Shown piece after piece: positions 47,901 to 57,224 of a stretch of DNA of 64,000 nucleotides. The position numbers were made by a program, and so were the translations under genes. Source of the DNA: Siphonodentalium dalli (taxonomy: Eukaryota > Mollusca > Scaphopoda > Gadilida > Siphonodentaliidae); contig CP136063.1 of the NCBI GenBank assembly GCA_032622095.1, forward strand, positions 84,547,980 through 84,611,979, given 5' to 3'. The notes below the pieces were generated by a model. It was given only the letters and a program-made list of their open reading frames with translations, made no database searches and had not been told where the DNA came from. Position 1 is the stretch's first letter. Each line of letters opens with the position of its first letter.

Positions 47901-50900
47901 AAAAATTAAAAAGCATATATTAGGCCAAAAAAAATAATTTTGATTCTCGGGCATAGCCGCATCTGGAAAAAAGTCGCGCGTTGAACCATTTTATTACGAT
48001 TTTCAATTTGACCGAACCTGTCAAATGATAACACGAAAATAGGAATCTAGAAAAGAGAAATTAGTTATGTTTCAAACATCGAATATGATAGACATACAAT
48101 GGTGTATGTGTTGGTATTCAACAACAGACACTAGGCAACGATAACTACCAGGTATATTGTCACCACAAGCTGCCCAAACCCCAAGTTTATTAAGTCAAAT
48201 GTGTTTCCGTGCTGTAAACAATTATGTGATTTCCAATTTCGGGAACTCAAACCGGAAAGAAATATGGTGCGTATTGGCGATGTGTATGCTAATTTAATTT
48301 AATAGTATTTGAAGTTTTTATGGCTAGCATGTATAGTTACTATAGTATAGATGGATAAATATTAAAGTATATACCGGTAGATAGATAAAATTTATAATCC
48401 CGATTTAAACTTTGTTTGTTTTAGTTCCGTTTCCGTCTTTGTTGTATTCCGTGTTTTATATACGCAGTAACAGAGAACGCGAATCGAACAGACCTCAAAC
48501 AATTCTGTCCATGCATATTCTCTTTAAATTCACCAATGTTACTGTATATATTTGGCGACAAAATTATCCGAGAGCACCATTTTATAGTGTGCAAATATAT
48601 TTTTAATCGTTGTATTTTGGCTTGTTGGAAATAAAGCGTGATCCATAACCGAAAAATCGTAATTTTATTCCCAATGATTCAGTGATTTTAGAAATTAGAG
48701 ACACTCGGTAGTCGGTGTCAAGGCCGTTAATTGTGCATAGATCATAGATGTACTAAACTGTGAATACTACCGAACGGGTGTGCCTTTGAATGCAGAAAAT
48801 CAAGAAACAGGTAACTGAGGTGTGGCAGATGCAAACTAAAATTAAATGCAACAAACAGTCTATGACATTTAAATAAAAAATATGAAGTGTTTTCCATGTT
48901 ACTGACATTGAACAAAATCTCCCTATTTTTCACTAAAAAGGTACATACATATATCAAATATACCAACAATATATATATGATGTACGGGTAGTATAATGTG
49001 ATAATTGGTCATTCTTTATAGTGGAATACATTAGTTTATATCAAAACAATGTTCTCCTTAGATTTTCTTAACCTGGGAAGGTATAATGACCCATGCTAAC
49101 TATGGGCATTATCCCCATAACAAAAATAAAAAATAAAAATAAAACCCTCGCTCCCTCATCGATTCTCAAAAAAAATTGCCTGAGAATCAAAACACTTTTT
49201 TTGTGGCCTTATTAAGTGTATTTTGGAGCTCAAACTGCCATTTCGCTTTAAGATCACTACCGTATGCAGTAAATAGATGTATGTGAAGTTCTTTCCTTGC
49301 ACATTCTGATGGAAAGTTAATAGCTTATTCATCTGTATGCATGGCAAATATTGATCTCTATTGTTAACATCATGTTTTTCCATGTTTTATTCAATAAAAC
49401 AACAAATTACACTATATTCTAATAGAATCTACTTAGTTTTATTATTTTATAGTCAATAGCAAACAAGAAGTTGGCTTGGGGGTCGCATTCATATTTATTT
49501 TGAGCATAGTTGAAAATAAAATGAAAAAATAAAATAAAATGAAAAGCCACCCCCCCCCTATTTTTTCCTTGCATGTCACCAGAAACACAGGTATATATTT
49601 GTTTGGCCTAATTAGTATTATGACGATAAAAAAAAATAAAAAATTGACAAAATAATTCCTTTAATGGTGTTTTCAATGGAAATCACGCATAAAAGTGTAA
49701 TAAAAGTAAATTGTTATCCAAACATAGAGGGACGATCAAGTACTGATTAACTATTAATGAGTGTTAGAGATTTCGTGAAATCTGGTGATTTTCTGAGAGA
49801 GGTTCGAAACTTTTTGGCCATTTTTGAAAAAATCTGGCAGTGAACGAGAGCCACCAATAATTAATGGTCTCAGTAACAGTAGCAGCGGAATTCAATTTCG
49901 TGCATGGTTTTGAACAGAAATAAAAAAGAGTTTCTCACTTGTTTAATCTACTTATGGAAATTACCCTTTGAAAGGCAAATTAAACTGATCTCATGTTTAG
50001 ATAAATTTGATGAAGTGTTAATTGTAAGTTAGAAGACAAATTAAATATTAGATAAGTTAAAGTGATTATTAACACTCCCGTTCATAAATTATTAATAGTT
50101 TGCAATATAAAATTTGTTTAATTTCTATATTATAGATCTTCAGTAACATGAACGTTCAAGCAAAATGTCTGCACTCATGACCTATTACCTGTGCATACAA
50201 TGTAACTCGAAAATAAGATTATGCATATCCAATTTTGAGCCACCATTCATGTTCCAAAGCATGACGACAAAACATAATTGAACCAATGACATTCACCTGG
50301 ATCAGTGACCGATGTCAATCAAGTGTTCACTTTGTGCCAAGTGTGTTCATGTTATGTATTTGATGTTACAATGTTTGGGTCACCTTCTAGTAGGACAAAT
50401 ATTTAGCATGTAGTATTTATGTTATCTGTTTTATGCAGCGTATGCCATATTGCAATGTTCAATAAGTACATATTATTACTTTAAAGAAATTGTCTTGAAG
50501 CTTTACAGTTATAATTTGATAACCTTAATCGAAACATGAGTTATGTTTTATAAGAGAGAAATTGAAAGTATTCAGTTTACCTTTGTGGAAATCATAACTC
50601 CACTGATAGTCTTTGCCTCCAGACTGTATGTAATTTGCCATGTTGCCAGCAATTGCTGTAGTGAACACTAATGTTGTACAAATCCAGAAAGGCCCTGGAA
50701 AAGGATATGTTATGTATTAATTAGATGATTAATAATGCATATTCCGACAATCCCATAATTCAGGTTAAATGCATATTTCAGAAATAAATTTCTTTTCTGG
50801 TGATTTTTACAAATTTATTTCACAAAATTCACCAATTTCCCATGTCTAAATTCATTCTGAATTTTAGTACCAGTGCCAGCGGCCATGTTTTGGAAAAATG

Positions 50901-53900
50901 TGATAGCTTCCATCTAGATGTGAACCCAAACACGCCTGTAAAAGATTAAATATATTTTCCGATAAAAGTGGGTTGCAGGGTGTGCCAATGGATTCAAATT
51001 TGAAACGAAGATGGCTGCTGGCAGCCATTCTTTTTTTAAACTTTCGGGAAAAATTAATGGCTTCCATCTAGAGGTCACCCTGAAGATCCATACAAAGTTT
51101 GGTGATGATCGGTCATCATGGGATGTGGTCTGTATGGCATGCCAAAAGATTTAGTCCTGCAAAGAGTAAAATACAAGTTGGCTCCCGGCTGCCATGCTTT
51201 TCATTGAAAATTGTTAAACTTTTAGTTCCCATCTGGTGGTGATCCTAAACATGACTGTAAATTTGCAACACATTTTTCCAATAAATGTGGGCTGCAAACA
51301 AGCCTTGAAATAGTGTGTCTGTCATTTACAGAATGAGGTCCCCAGAGGGTGAATTTAGTGATTCTACCCTGCATAGCGTGTAAGCAGTATGAGGTCCCCA
51401 GAGGGTGAATTTGGTGATGCTAGCCCGCTATGGGGGGTAGCATCACTAAATTCACCCTCTGGGGACCTCATTCTGCAAATGACAGACACGCTATTTCAAG
51501 GCTTGGCTGCAAGGTGTGCTTAGTAGCTTGCCACATCATTCTTGTCTATGAGTTGTATGCAGTGACTCTATTTGGCAGAATCAATTGGCCCGAATAACCC
51601 TTCCATGACTGGACCTTCCTGAAATTTTGCAATGATAGCAATGCATTCTCTTATACATGCTTGTCTCCCATAGGGAGCCTCGAACATATAAGAGAATACA
51701 TTGGCTTAACAATAGTTACCTTGATCTTGTAAGCCAGCACATTCTCTTATATATGCGAAGCTCCCTATGGGAGACTCACATATATGAGAATGCACTGGCA
51801 CATGATCTTTAACATTGTGCCAGCGCAGCTCCTGGCATGAAAGAAATAAAGAGTAAATATTTTCATTTGTTTAGACAATATATTTTCTGAAATGATAGGA
51901 GCAGCTTGGCTTGAATATTCGGAAATATTAGTTGAATACTATTCTCTTTCAGTAGGTAAGGTGCTTTGGTACTCGCTTATAAGTTTTGTTCACTGAAATA
52001 AGTGAACGAACAATATGTCTTTAACTTACCATAGAGATCTGGGTTGGGTCTGATATAAAACCGGAGATAATTTCTTCTGGGATGTGGCATCATAGAGCCA
52101 GCAACCCTCCACATCACCTGACGAGAATCAACGTCGAAGAACTGCTGGTAATAGTCAAAGGACCAAAACGATGGAGACTGTTTGCCTGAAGCCAGTAACT
52201 GTAGGATAAATACATGTGTATACACAAATTAGCAACATTGAATGATAGCTCTGAGTAATTACTGAAGATTCCAATTACAATTATAGATAAAAAATAGTGG
52301 GTAGGGAAATCTCTAGGACACCAGCTTCCTTAGAACATTCTTCAAAACATTTTCAAGTTTGAATAATTGAATGTTCCATTTACTTAGGTCAATTTGAACA
52401 AAAAGTAATGAACTTGGAAAATAAAATTGTTGGTGATTGTGGTTATCTTAATGAGTTTATGGCTAATTTGTTACTTTAAAGTGTTTATGGCAACTAGTAA
52501 TTGGTTAATGGCATGTACATGCACATGTATGTCATTCACGGCTAATTTGTACATTAAGTTATTCAATATTCACTTCTAATTTGTATTTTATGATGTTCAC
52601 AGCTACATGTACACACAATTTGCATTTTTAATGGAGTTCATGGTACTTTAAGGCATTTATGGCTAATTTGTGACCGTTATTTGGTTAATTTGTACTTTAT
52701 GGTATCCATGGCTAATTTGTACTCGATGGTATTCTTGGCTAATTTGTACTTTATGGAATGGTACTGGTATTCATGGCTTAATTGTCACGATCGGGAACCT
52801 ACGTCACTACTGTAATCTCTAAACCATCACTTCAGACTTACGGATAGCTGCTATCTGGAACTCATGTTGTGGATGAGCTAGATATTTGTTGCAGGAGTGA
52901 TTTTACTTATAAATGAAAGGGAATATGTGCATTTAACGAACATCTATTAACCCTTCCATGACTGGATCTTCCTGAAATTGTGCGAAAACACTGTGCCAAT
53001 GCATAACTTGACCTTGTAAGCCAGTGCATTCTCTTATATATGCGAGACTCCCTATGGAAGACTCGTATATATAAAAGAATGCACTGGCACATAATCTTTA
53101 ATGTTTTTGATGGTGTGTTTGATGTTCAAAATCACGACACAATCGAAACCTACCAGTATATTCCTTGCAAATTTCAGTTTTAAATATGAGCTTTGTGCAT
53201 TGTGAATTTCTACAGCTCATGTTCCAGTTTGTCCTGCCAGATAAACGGTTATATATGTCTTAAAATAATTTAAAATCAGGACTGCTTTGGGTCAGCAGGG
53301 CTTAAAATTTGTATGAGAATCAGAATCGATTCTCGCAAAATGATTCTCGCAAAGCGAAAAATGAGAATCAAGTTTGATTCTCACTTACATGTATATATCT
53401 GTTTTATCATATAAAGACATAATATCACATCTATAAAGCCAGGGTGTTTTTGTTTTCAATTGGCCAACAGTTAATCTATTACTGTCGCATTCACATCAAC
53501 TCATTAGACTAAAGATACAGTACAGGGATAGGGTAAACTTTTTTAAGATTTGAAAGTAAGATATTACTGTTGAGAAATTGACTCAATGCATTGAATTTTC
53601 AAAACTTTCACTGGGGATGACCTAGCTTCAAACCGTTTCTAACATGGAACGAGTGATACACCATCTGGTTTTGTTGTGCAAAGTGTATTATTTTCAATGG
53701 AGGGGGAATAACAATATATTTTTTGATAGAGTTATTCCCCTTCCAGCTTCCATTGAAAATACATTTTTAGATAGAATTCTGTTGCATTCTGGGGGCCATA
53801 ACGGGGTGGGGGATCTTTTTATGATTTCAGCTGTTTTCTATTTCTCTATGGGTATCTTCCGAGACACAGACATTTCAAAAGGTGATGAATTAAAGTATTT

Positions 53901-54711
53901 TAATCATATTTTATGCTATAGATTGTTATTAAAACCGTATATCAAGGCACTATAAAAAAATAATCATGACTCGAAAATTAAGTGAGCCATTATTTAATAT
54001 GGCATTCACAGCTAAATTTAATTTCTACTTTATTGTATTCATTATTTGAACTGTTGATTTCTACATTGTGGTGTCATGTTTATATGGTTAACTTGCCCTT
54101 TATCATGTTCACACTAACTTCACAGCTCTTATGTAATTTATGAACTGTTACAAAACTGACCTCTGCCTTGTCCCCATCCATGGCATCTTCTTCCTCATCA
54201 GACTGTGCATTAGGCGGGAACTTGGAGAAGGTATGGGTTTGGACACCATTCTTTGACTGGAGATCATCATCGTGTGGAATGTCTGAAGAAAAAGACGAAT
54301 CAGCTTCATTTTATCATATCTGTGCAACCCTGGCACCATTAGCAATGAAATTTTGTGGTAGATTAAATTCCTCCAGCAAAAAAATAAAATCATATATTAT
54401 CTGAACTTCTCAAGTCATTTTTATGATATGTGATAATTACAAATTGACGGGGCAGGGCAACTTCCCCTCATGCTATGTTAATGACTTGTTCTGTTAAAAC
54501 TTTATCAACAAATGTCCTCATACCAACATAGAATAATAATTTCTCTTCAAAATTACATGGAACATTCTCAAAATTGAGAACATTTTAATTTTCATCCATG
54601 TACATGTGTAATTTTATATTTGGCTATCAATAATTGAAACTTTACATCTTAATATTATATAAAATTAAACCTACCTCTGAACTGCAATGTGTCTTTTGAA
54701 TTTCTATTATC
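35510..54711 (-). CDS. YIPF1/YIPF2-like Golgi membrane protein, eight exons, N-terminus incomplete
   Basis: Yip1-domain protein of the YIPF1/YIPF2 group. Family members are five-pass membrane proteins of Golgi and endosomal traffic that bind Rab GTPases. Exons (minus strand): 54711-54675, 54282-54161, 52198-52030, 50694-50581, 44224-44070, 39044-38925, 37684-37622, 35974-35510. All junctions are GT-AG, phases agree, and the joined length is 1245 nt (414 residues plus stop). Counting from the first exon found: acidic N-terminal region 13-53; SFWSFDYYQQFFDVD block about 62-76; DLYGP motif at the 109/110 junction; membrane segments near 111-131, 149-171, 181-203, 208-229 and 240-266; YGYSL motif in segment 3. 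The tail after segment 5 is about 148 residues, rich in Lys and Pro, much longer than the roughly 30 residues of vertebrate relatives (from memory). The start codon exon is unproven. Introns are loaded with mobile elements. Family call very sure; paralogue not resolved. Confidence 0.93.
36001..36213. mobile_element. 213-bp foldback MITE, TA target (family CAGTAATGCCC)
   Basis: Perfect or near-perfect inverted repeat beginning CAGTAATGCCCTAAATAATC and ending with its complement, flanked by TA on both sides, as expected for Tc1/mariner-type elements. Lies in the last YIPF intron. Confidence 0.9.
36380..36442. repeat. Short inverted repeat
   Basis: AAATGTTCACATAATAAGTT pairs with AACTTATTATCTAAACATTT around an 18-base loop region. 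In the last YIPF intron. Confidence 0.65.
36548..36795. mobile_element. TTAA-type MITE with two hairpin cores
   Basis: Left end CCCTTCCATGACTGG after TTAT (decayed TTAA), right end ATCATGAAAGGGTTAA. Inside are two hairpins, 36595-36663 and 36691-36745, built on GCCAATGCATTCTCTTATAT. Lies in the last YIPF intron. Confidence 0.8.
37225..37490. repeat. Palindromic array of short subrepeats (CCACTTTTGTAAGAA)
   Basis: The left half holds four to five copies of CACTTTTGTAAGAA-like units. The right half holds TTCTTACAAAAGTAGG-like units in inverse orientation, so the whole folds back. Located in the last YIPF intron, about 130 nt beyond the donor of the 63-nt exon. Confidence 0.75.
37622..37684 (-). 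CDS. YIPF exon (63 nt, membrane segment 5)
   Basis: Twenty-one codons in phase 0, LAIIVMALIFLFHATLAVGFV, forming the last membrane segment. Acceptor CAG 37685-37687, donor GTAAGT. It is too short to stand out as an open frame. Palindromic 213-bp elements lie in the introns on both sides. Confidence 0.9.
37715..37927. mobile_element. 213-bp foldback MITE, second copy
   Basis: Same length and ends (CAGTAATGCCCCAAATAATT and complement) and TA flanks as the copy at 36001. Located in the YIPF intron between exons 39044-38925 and 37684-37622, only 30 nt from the 63-nt exon. Confidence 0.9.
38136..38215. mobile_element. 80-bp TTAA MITE (TTAACACGTTCACT ends)
   Basis: TTAACACGTTCACTTCC at the left and GCAGTGAATGTGTTAA at the right, with an interior GACTACGAGTTATCTCATAC near-palindrome. 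Lies in a YIPF intron. A related sequence with perfect palindromes is at 138-215. Confidence 0.7.
38693..38715 (+). repeat. Run of 23 G
   Basis: An uninterrupted G tract inside a YIPF intron; able to form a G-quadruplex and prone to sequencing error. Confidence 0.9.
38925..39044 (-). CDS. YIPF exon (120 nt, membrane segment 4)
   Basis: Forty codons in phase 0: ILLVVQITWLQWILV, a glycine-rich membrane segment, then TFWPALREDNKK, which matches the FWPxxRED motif of YIPF1/2. Acceptor CAG 39045-39047, donor GTATAA below 38925. The intron upstream carries the hAT transposon. Confidence 0.95.
39119..39543. mobile_element. hAT-like MITE (CAAGCCTGAG family), 425 bp
   Basis: Same family as 31995-32452, with the same interior. 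Target duplication ATTGGGAG at 39111-39118 and 39544-39551 is perfect. It lies 74 nt upstream of a YIPF splice acceptor. Confidence 0.9.
39853..42887 (-). mobile_element. hAT DNA transposon with perfect 8-bp target duplication
   Basis: The ends are TAGAGTTTAAT and its exact complement ATTAAACTCTA. They are flanked by AATTTGAC at 39845-39852 and 42888-42895, the 8-bp duplication typical of hAT. Both subterminal regions (about 39862-39950 and 42796-42876) are full of CCCGGTT/AACCGGG repeats, plausible transposase-binding sites. The 3035-bp element encodes a BED-finger transposase on its minus strand and lies in the YIPF intron 39045-44069, in the same orientation as the gene. Confidence 0.95.
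40236..42168 (-). pseudogene. hAT transposase with BED zinc finger, broken by a frameshift and a stop
   Basis: Three minus-strand blocks together cover a typical hAT transposase of about 640 residues. 42168-41878 has a BED finger (CQQC then HIKLVH). 41915-41112 carries TLDEWTS (probable first catalytic Asp), CTSDGA (second Asp region) and CYSHGIHL (the CxxH insertion motif), plus an acidic low-complexity stretch. 41096-40236 ends in the hAT dimerisation region (ESERSFSTAGKF to LLFLRKFY). The first two blocks are in different frames, so a frameshift lies near 41880-41915. The last two share a frame interrupted by TAA at 41112-41114, within the usually conserved TRWNS-like motif. Probably inactive, though recent given its perfect target duplication. 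Family call certain; subfamily not assigned. Confidence 0.92.
43462..43546. mobile_element. 85-bp TTAA-type MITE without hairpin core
   Basis: Has TTAACCCTTCCATGACTG and ATCATGAAAGGGTTAA with intact TTAA on both sides. The sequence runs from AAATTTTGCGA directly to ATCTTTAATGCTGCAC, lacking the two-hairpin block present in the copies at 36548, 45203 and 51594. Confidence 0.85.
43549..43952. mobile_element. TTAGGC-ended MITE, about 400 bp
   Basis: Left end TTAGGCCCAACAAAATAATACC then CTGTGTTTAGGGTT; the right end is the complement (AACCCTAAACACAGG ... GCCTAA). GGTAGGTAGGAA occurs just inside both ends. It directly abuts the 85-bp MITE. In a YIPF intron. Confidence 0.65.
44070..44224 (-). CDS. 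YIPF exon (155 nt, membrane segments 2 and 3)
   Basis: Starts with TG completing Val (HKV across the junction), then 51 codons from SFAATAVFSYWWLIP to YGYSLAIYIPIS. It holds membrane segment 2 and most of segment 3, including the conserved YTFLEI and YGYSL blocks. Acceptor CAG 44225-44227, donor GTAAGT below 44070. A 576-bp palindromic element begins 77 nt upstream of its acceptor. Confidence 0.96.
44302..44877. mobile_element. 576-bp near-perfect palindromic (foldback) element
   Basis: The two halves are complementary over about 265 bp each, from CACGGGGGGAGAACTGCGAC to its complement, around a short centre near 44580. ATATG occurs immediately outside both ends (44297-44301, 44878-44882), a likely 5-bp target duplication. 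The right arm has one extra copy of a CCACCGTCTCTTTATCGGAA unit. It sits 77 nt upstream of a YIPF splice acceptor. Superfamily not assigned. Confidence 0.9.
45203..45490. mobile_element. TTAA-type MITE with two hairpin cores
   Basis: TTAATCCTTCCATGACT at the left and ATCATGAAAGGGTTAA at the right, with hairpins at 45250-45319 and 45348-45416. In a YIPF intron. Confidence 0.85.
45770..46110 (+). repeat. Diverged single copy of the 158-bp family with its tail
   Basis: Contains CTCCCATCTAGAGGTGATCC, TGCAGGGTGAGTCGATAGAT, AGATAGCTGTTGGCAGCCAT and then the tail TTGTTGATGGATCACTGACA and ACCAACCCATAGCAGTAGCT. It resembles degenerate monomers of the 58.7-63.9 kb array plus its tail. It lies in a YIPF intron. 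Confidence 0.55.
46156..46321. repeat. Imperfect inverted repeat, about 78-bp arms
   Basis: AATAAATAGAGAGTAATCAA ... GGAGGCGAGAGACG pairs with the complement of CGTCCCTCACCTGG ... TTGATTACTCTATTTATT. In a YIPF intron. Confidence 0.7.
46810..49609. mobile_element. Possible 2.8-kb element bounded by AGGCCAAA inverted repeats
   Basis: AGGCCAAAAAAAAGACCTGT, then GTTTCCGGTGACC at the left, matches the complement of GGTCACC-like AGAAACACAGGTATATATTTG and TTTGGCCT at the right (about 49574-49609). No transposase recognised inside. The ends could also be two separate short elements in opposite orientation. Confidence 0.4.
47000..50580. other. Long YIPF intron without further exons
   Basis: Part of the intron 44225-50580. 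No splice-bounded coding segment recognised. Minus and plus open frames of 60-80 codons are AT-rich and unrecognised. Confidence 0.5.
50581..50694 (-). CDS. YIPF exon (114 nt, membrane segment 1)
   Basis: Starts with GG completing the Gly of DLYGP, then PFWICTTLVFTTAIAGNMAN (membrane segment 1) and a loop ending SYDFHK, with one base of the next Val codon. Acceptor CAG at 50695-50697, donor GTAAAC below 50581. Confidence 0.95.
50870..51290 (+). repeat. Diverged monomers of the 158-bp family
   Basis: At least two degenerate units with GCCATGTTTTGGAAAAATGT, CTTCCATCTAGATGTGAACC and AAGTTTGGTGATGATCGGTC. They are interrupted at 51299 by a MITE. Located in the YIPF intron between exons at 52030 and 50694. 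Confidence 0.55.
51299..51505. mobile_element. hAT-like MITE (CAAGCC family), 207-bp short form
   Basis: Ends CAAGCCTTGAAATAG and complement, flanked by GCTGCAAA and GCTGCAAG (7 of 8 match). The interior of the longer copies is missing. Confidence 0.85.
51594..51849. mobile_element. TTAA-type MITE with two hairpin cores, decayed ends
   Basis: Left AACCCTTCCATGACTGGACC, right GGCATGAAAGAAATAA; hairpins at 51637-51705 and 51733-51799. In a YIPF intron. Confidence 0.75.
52030..52198 (-). CDS. YIPF exon (169 nt, FWSFDYYQ block to DLYG)
   Basis: Encodes LLASGKQSPSFWSFDYYQ through NPDLY with the first base of a Gly codon; the next exon supplies the other two bases, giving the family motif DLYGP. 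Acceptor CAG at 52199-52201, donor GTAAGT below 52030. This is the most conserved cytosolic part of YIPF1/2. Confidence 0.95.
52430..52790 (+). repeat. Degenerate minisatellite (ATGGCTAATTTGTACTTTAT)
   Basis: About ten imperfect units of roughly 28-40 bp with GGCTAATTTGTACTTTATGG and GTATTCATGG, inside the YIPF intron 52199-54160. Scattered remnants continue near 53995-54040. Confidence 0.75.
52947..53105. mobile_element. TTAA-type MITE, right end missing, first hairpin collapsed
   Basis: TTAACCCTTCCATGACTGGA at the left. Only GCCAATGCAT of the first hairpin remains (52994-53003). The second hairpin is intact at 53020-53088. After ATAATCTTTAATG the right end is lost. Confidence 0.75.
54161..54282 (-). 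CDS. YIPF exon (122 nt, acidic N-terminal cytosolic region)
   Basis: Acceptor CAG at 54283-54285 and donor GTCAGT below 54161. The correct frame starts with two bases completing Asp, reads an acidic stretch (SDEEEDAMDGDKAE), and ends in phase 0, so that KAE joins LLASGKQ in the next exon, as DKTELLAG does in the vertebrate protein. An open frame with another phase overlaps here and is a shadow. Confidence 0.85.
54675..54711 (-). CDS. YIPF exon (37 nt, DNRNSKDTLQFR)
   Basis: A polypyrimidine/CAG acceptor precedes it (54712-54714) and GTAGGT follows it. It encodes twelve residues plus the first base of a split Asp codon completed by the next exon, giving LQFRDIPHDDD across the junction. The LQF motif matches the N-terminal region of YIPF1. 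Confidence 0.75.
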
Positions 54712-55105
54712 CTGAAAAAAATTTAAATTAAGAATTCAAATCAGATGTCAAAAGTTATTCACCTCAGAAAAACCTTGATTCAGGCTTACAACCTCTTTTT
54801 CTGGTTTTCCCTTAAATAACTACACAAGGTTCCATCAAAAATCCAAATATCTCGTACTGTTTGTAGTGTCGTCAAATTAGGTAGGGCAAAAAGATCTATG
54901 AATGAAAAATCAACTAAAGTTGCCACTGTCCCAATGGGACTAAGGAAATTTGTGTTGTAGGATATCAATAATTTATATTTTCAACAATATTGCTAAATGC
55001 TTAATGCGAAGTAGCTAATCATGTTCAACTTTTTGGTGTCAATTAATAATTTGTTCATGTTTTATTTCACAACAGGTAAAATGCCTGCTACTGTCCTTGA
55101 CTGGC

Positions 55106-55163
55106 AACAATGGAGCTTTCCACATAGGCCGGTGTGGCCTATGTGGAAAGCTCCATTGTTGCC
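55106..55163. repeat. 58-bp palindrome
   Basis: GGCAACAATGGAGCTTTCCA to its complement around CGGTGTGG; perfect arms of about 25 bp. If the proposed first exon at 55273 is right, this lies in the first YIPF intron. Confidence 0.75.
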
Positions 55164-55272
55164 ACAGTAGTACCGCCCACTGGTAAAAAGACTTTATCGA
55201 CATAAATATTGTCTGTTACCCGAGATCGACTTCCGAAGTGAACACATCAGCACTTGCCCTTATGTTAACTAC

Positions 55273-55287
55273 CTGAAACAGACTCAT
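55273..55287 (-). CDS. Candidate first coding exon of the YIPF gene (weak)
   Basis: A minus-strand ATG followed by four codons (MSLFQ) ends at a GTAGTT donor in phase 0, which is the phase needed to join the 54711-54675 exon. The resulting protein would start MSLFQDNRNSKDTLQF, placing LQF close to the N-terminus as in vertebrate YIPF1. The exon is only 15 nt and the donor is weak, so this may be chance. The true first exon could lie elsewhere upstream. Confidence 0.25.
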
Positions 55288-55569
55288 GTATATGATTCAT
55301 GCAAATTTACAGTTTGATTTAAAAATAAATTATTAAAATTAAATTTTTTATTTTTTTCAGATTGATCTGCTGTTGAACAAAAAAAATAAATTTATTAAAC
55401 AAAACAAAATTCTTAGTTTTTAATTTCTTTTTTGATTTTAAGATTGAAACTTTAAAACCTTTTTGTAAATTAATTTTTTTTTTTTTATTTAAATTCAAAT
55501 CTTTAATGTACTTTTTAGATTGAAACTTCTTGCTCAAAAATTGAATTTTTTTTATTTGTTTAAACATTT

Positions 55570-56649
55570 AATTTAAAAAATAAGGCTGTTATAACTTCTG
55601 CCGGTATACCCATTCATTTTGCCATTAAATGTGAAAATTATGACAAGTGTCATGGTAAATGAAAACCATTGTTATAAATCACGGATAAATGTATAACATC
55701 ATGCCGCAAATATGAATCTCAGTATATTATGATTTCACAACAAAAGAGATGTTTGAATACATGTATAGCCAATATAACACTGAATGTATACATGGATATC
55801 AAAATTAGGGGGAAGAAAGATGGCAGCAGAATTTTCAATGCAGTCATTGGCCGGCTCAGTTGCTGATTGGTCGAAAATATCCGCTAATAATTATTTTATT
55901 GACAGCTGTGGAAAGGTCCATAGCCGTCACAGTGTCAAAAAATATTGAATGAGGATGAGAAAGAACCATGCATTTCATTCATAATTCATGCCTCTATTTA
56001 AAAGTAGGGCTGAATATATGAAGTTTGCTATGTATTAATCAACAATTATTTGGATAATAGATTAATTGGTCAGTCATCCAAAATGTCTATAAAAGTTGAA
56101 ATATAAGACTTACAAATTATCTTTTAAATTTATTTTATTTGTAATTGGCATAGCTTATCACAAACCAAAAATCAACATTTTTAGGCATACATTTGTAAAC
56201 AATACTGAAATCCCCCCCAACTACAACTGTTCCCAGACTCGGACTCAGAATACAACATTTAGTGTGTCCCGATCATGCACACATAATGAGCTGCAGCATT
56301 TCACAGGTGAGGTCAGGTTTATTGCTCAACCTCCTCGATGGGAGAGCTTTCTTTGAATTTACAATAAAATTTCTTTAATTTAAAAGTAAGCCATTTAAAG
56401 CTAAAATTACATCTTGGAAAAACGGCAAAGATTCCTCAGCCCTTTTATTTTCTGTGTACAATTTTGCAATGACATGTGTCATTCTTTGAAGAAGCCGTCT
56501 GTGCAATGAATGCATAACATCGTCTCGCAAATCAAACCTGCTGTCATGGGGATATATTTTAGAGCAAATAGGGTGAGATATTCAATGCGAATTGCGATGC
56601 TAAATGTAAGAAACAGGCGGTCAGATTGATCTATCTGTATCTATATATC
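55570..56649. other. No recognisable gene
   Basis: Upstream of the YIPF gene. Contains the dispersed repeat 55795-55925 shared with 26988-27110. A promoter was not identified. Confidence 0.45.
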
Positions 56650-57007
56650 TTTCAGTTTCAGTGCAGGAACCAATTCTGGTCATAGACTGACTGCAGTGAC
56701 TGGTCCAGGTGCTACCATGGCTGTGTAACTTTATAACCCTGTGGTGACTCCAATAGCGTTATTTAACGTGCACACACCGAGGCATGTACACAGGTCAGAA
56801 TTAATGTCATTCCTGGACAAATGTTGTAATGGGGGTAAGTCGGCCTTTGACATTCAGATCTTTATGCAGTGATCTCGATTGAGACTTTCAGCGTGACAAA
56901 CTTGGTATCTGACCAAGTTCTGATTTTTGTCAGAATATCCTGACCAGGTTGCAATCCCCAGGGTCCACTAGCATGAGAGACCAGTACACTACCTCTCGGC
57001 TACCGAC
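56650..57007 (-). repeat. tRNA-derived SINE
   Basis: On the minus strand, from 57007, GTCGGTAGCCGAGAGGTAGT resembles a tRNA 5' end with an A box (TAGCCGAGAGG), followed by GGACCCTGGGGATTGCAACC, a changed B box. The body runs to about 56650. It looks like a Ser/Leu-type tRNA head. It is not a functional tRNA, since the B box is off consensus and the 3' acceptor strand is missing. Confidence 0.6.
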
Positions 57008-57224
57008 TTCCCATTGACGTATAACACTATTAATAGTCACAATAGCAATGAACATGTATCTGAAGACAACCTAGATCATGCAATGAATCTCTGCTCTGGC
57101 TAACGCCCGTAGAGATCATATTCCACAAGTACAAAACCTTGGAACTTTTTGAAGTTTTGACAGGGAACCTTATAAAGTTGAAACAATAATGCTGGGAATA
57201 TATTTCTTAGGTATTATCTGTTCC

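Noticed and set aside
54148-54393. Minus-strand open frame over the YIPF acidic exon
   Set aside because: It is in the wrong phase. The frame that joins both neighbouring exons is the acidic one ending DGDKAE.
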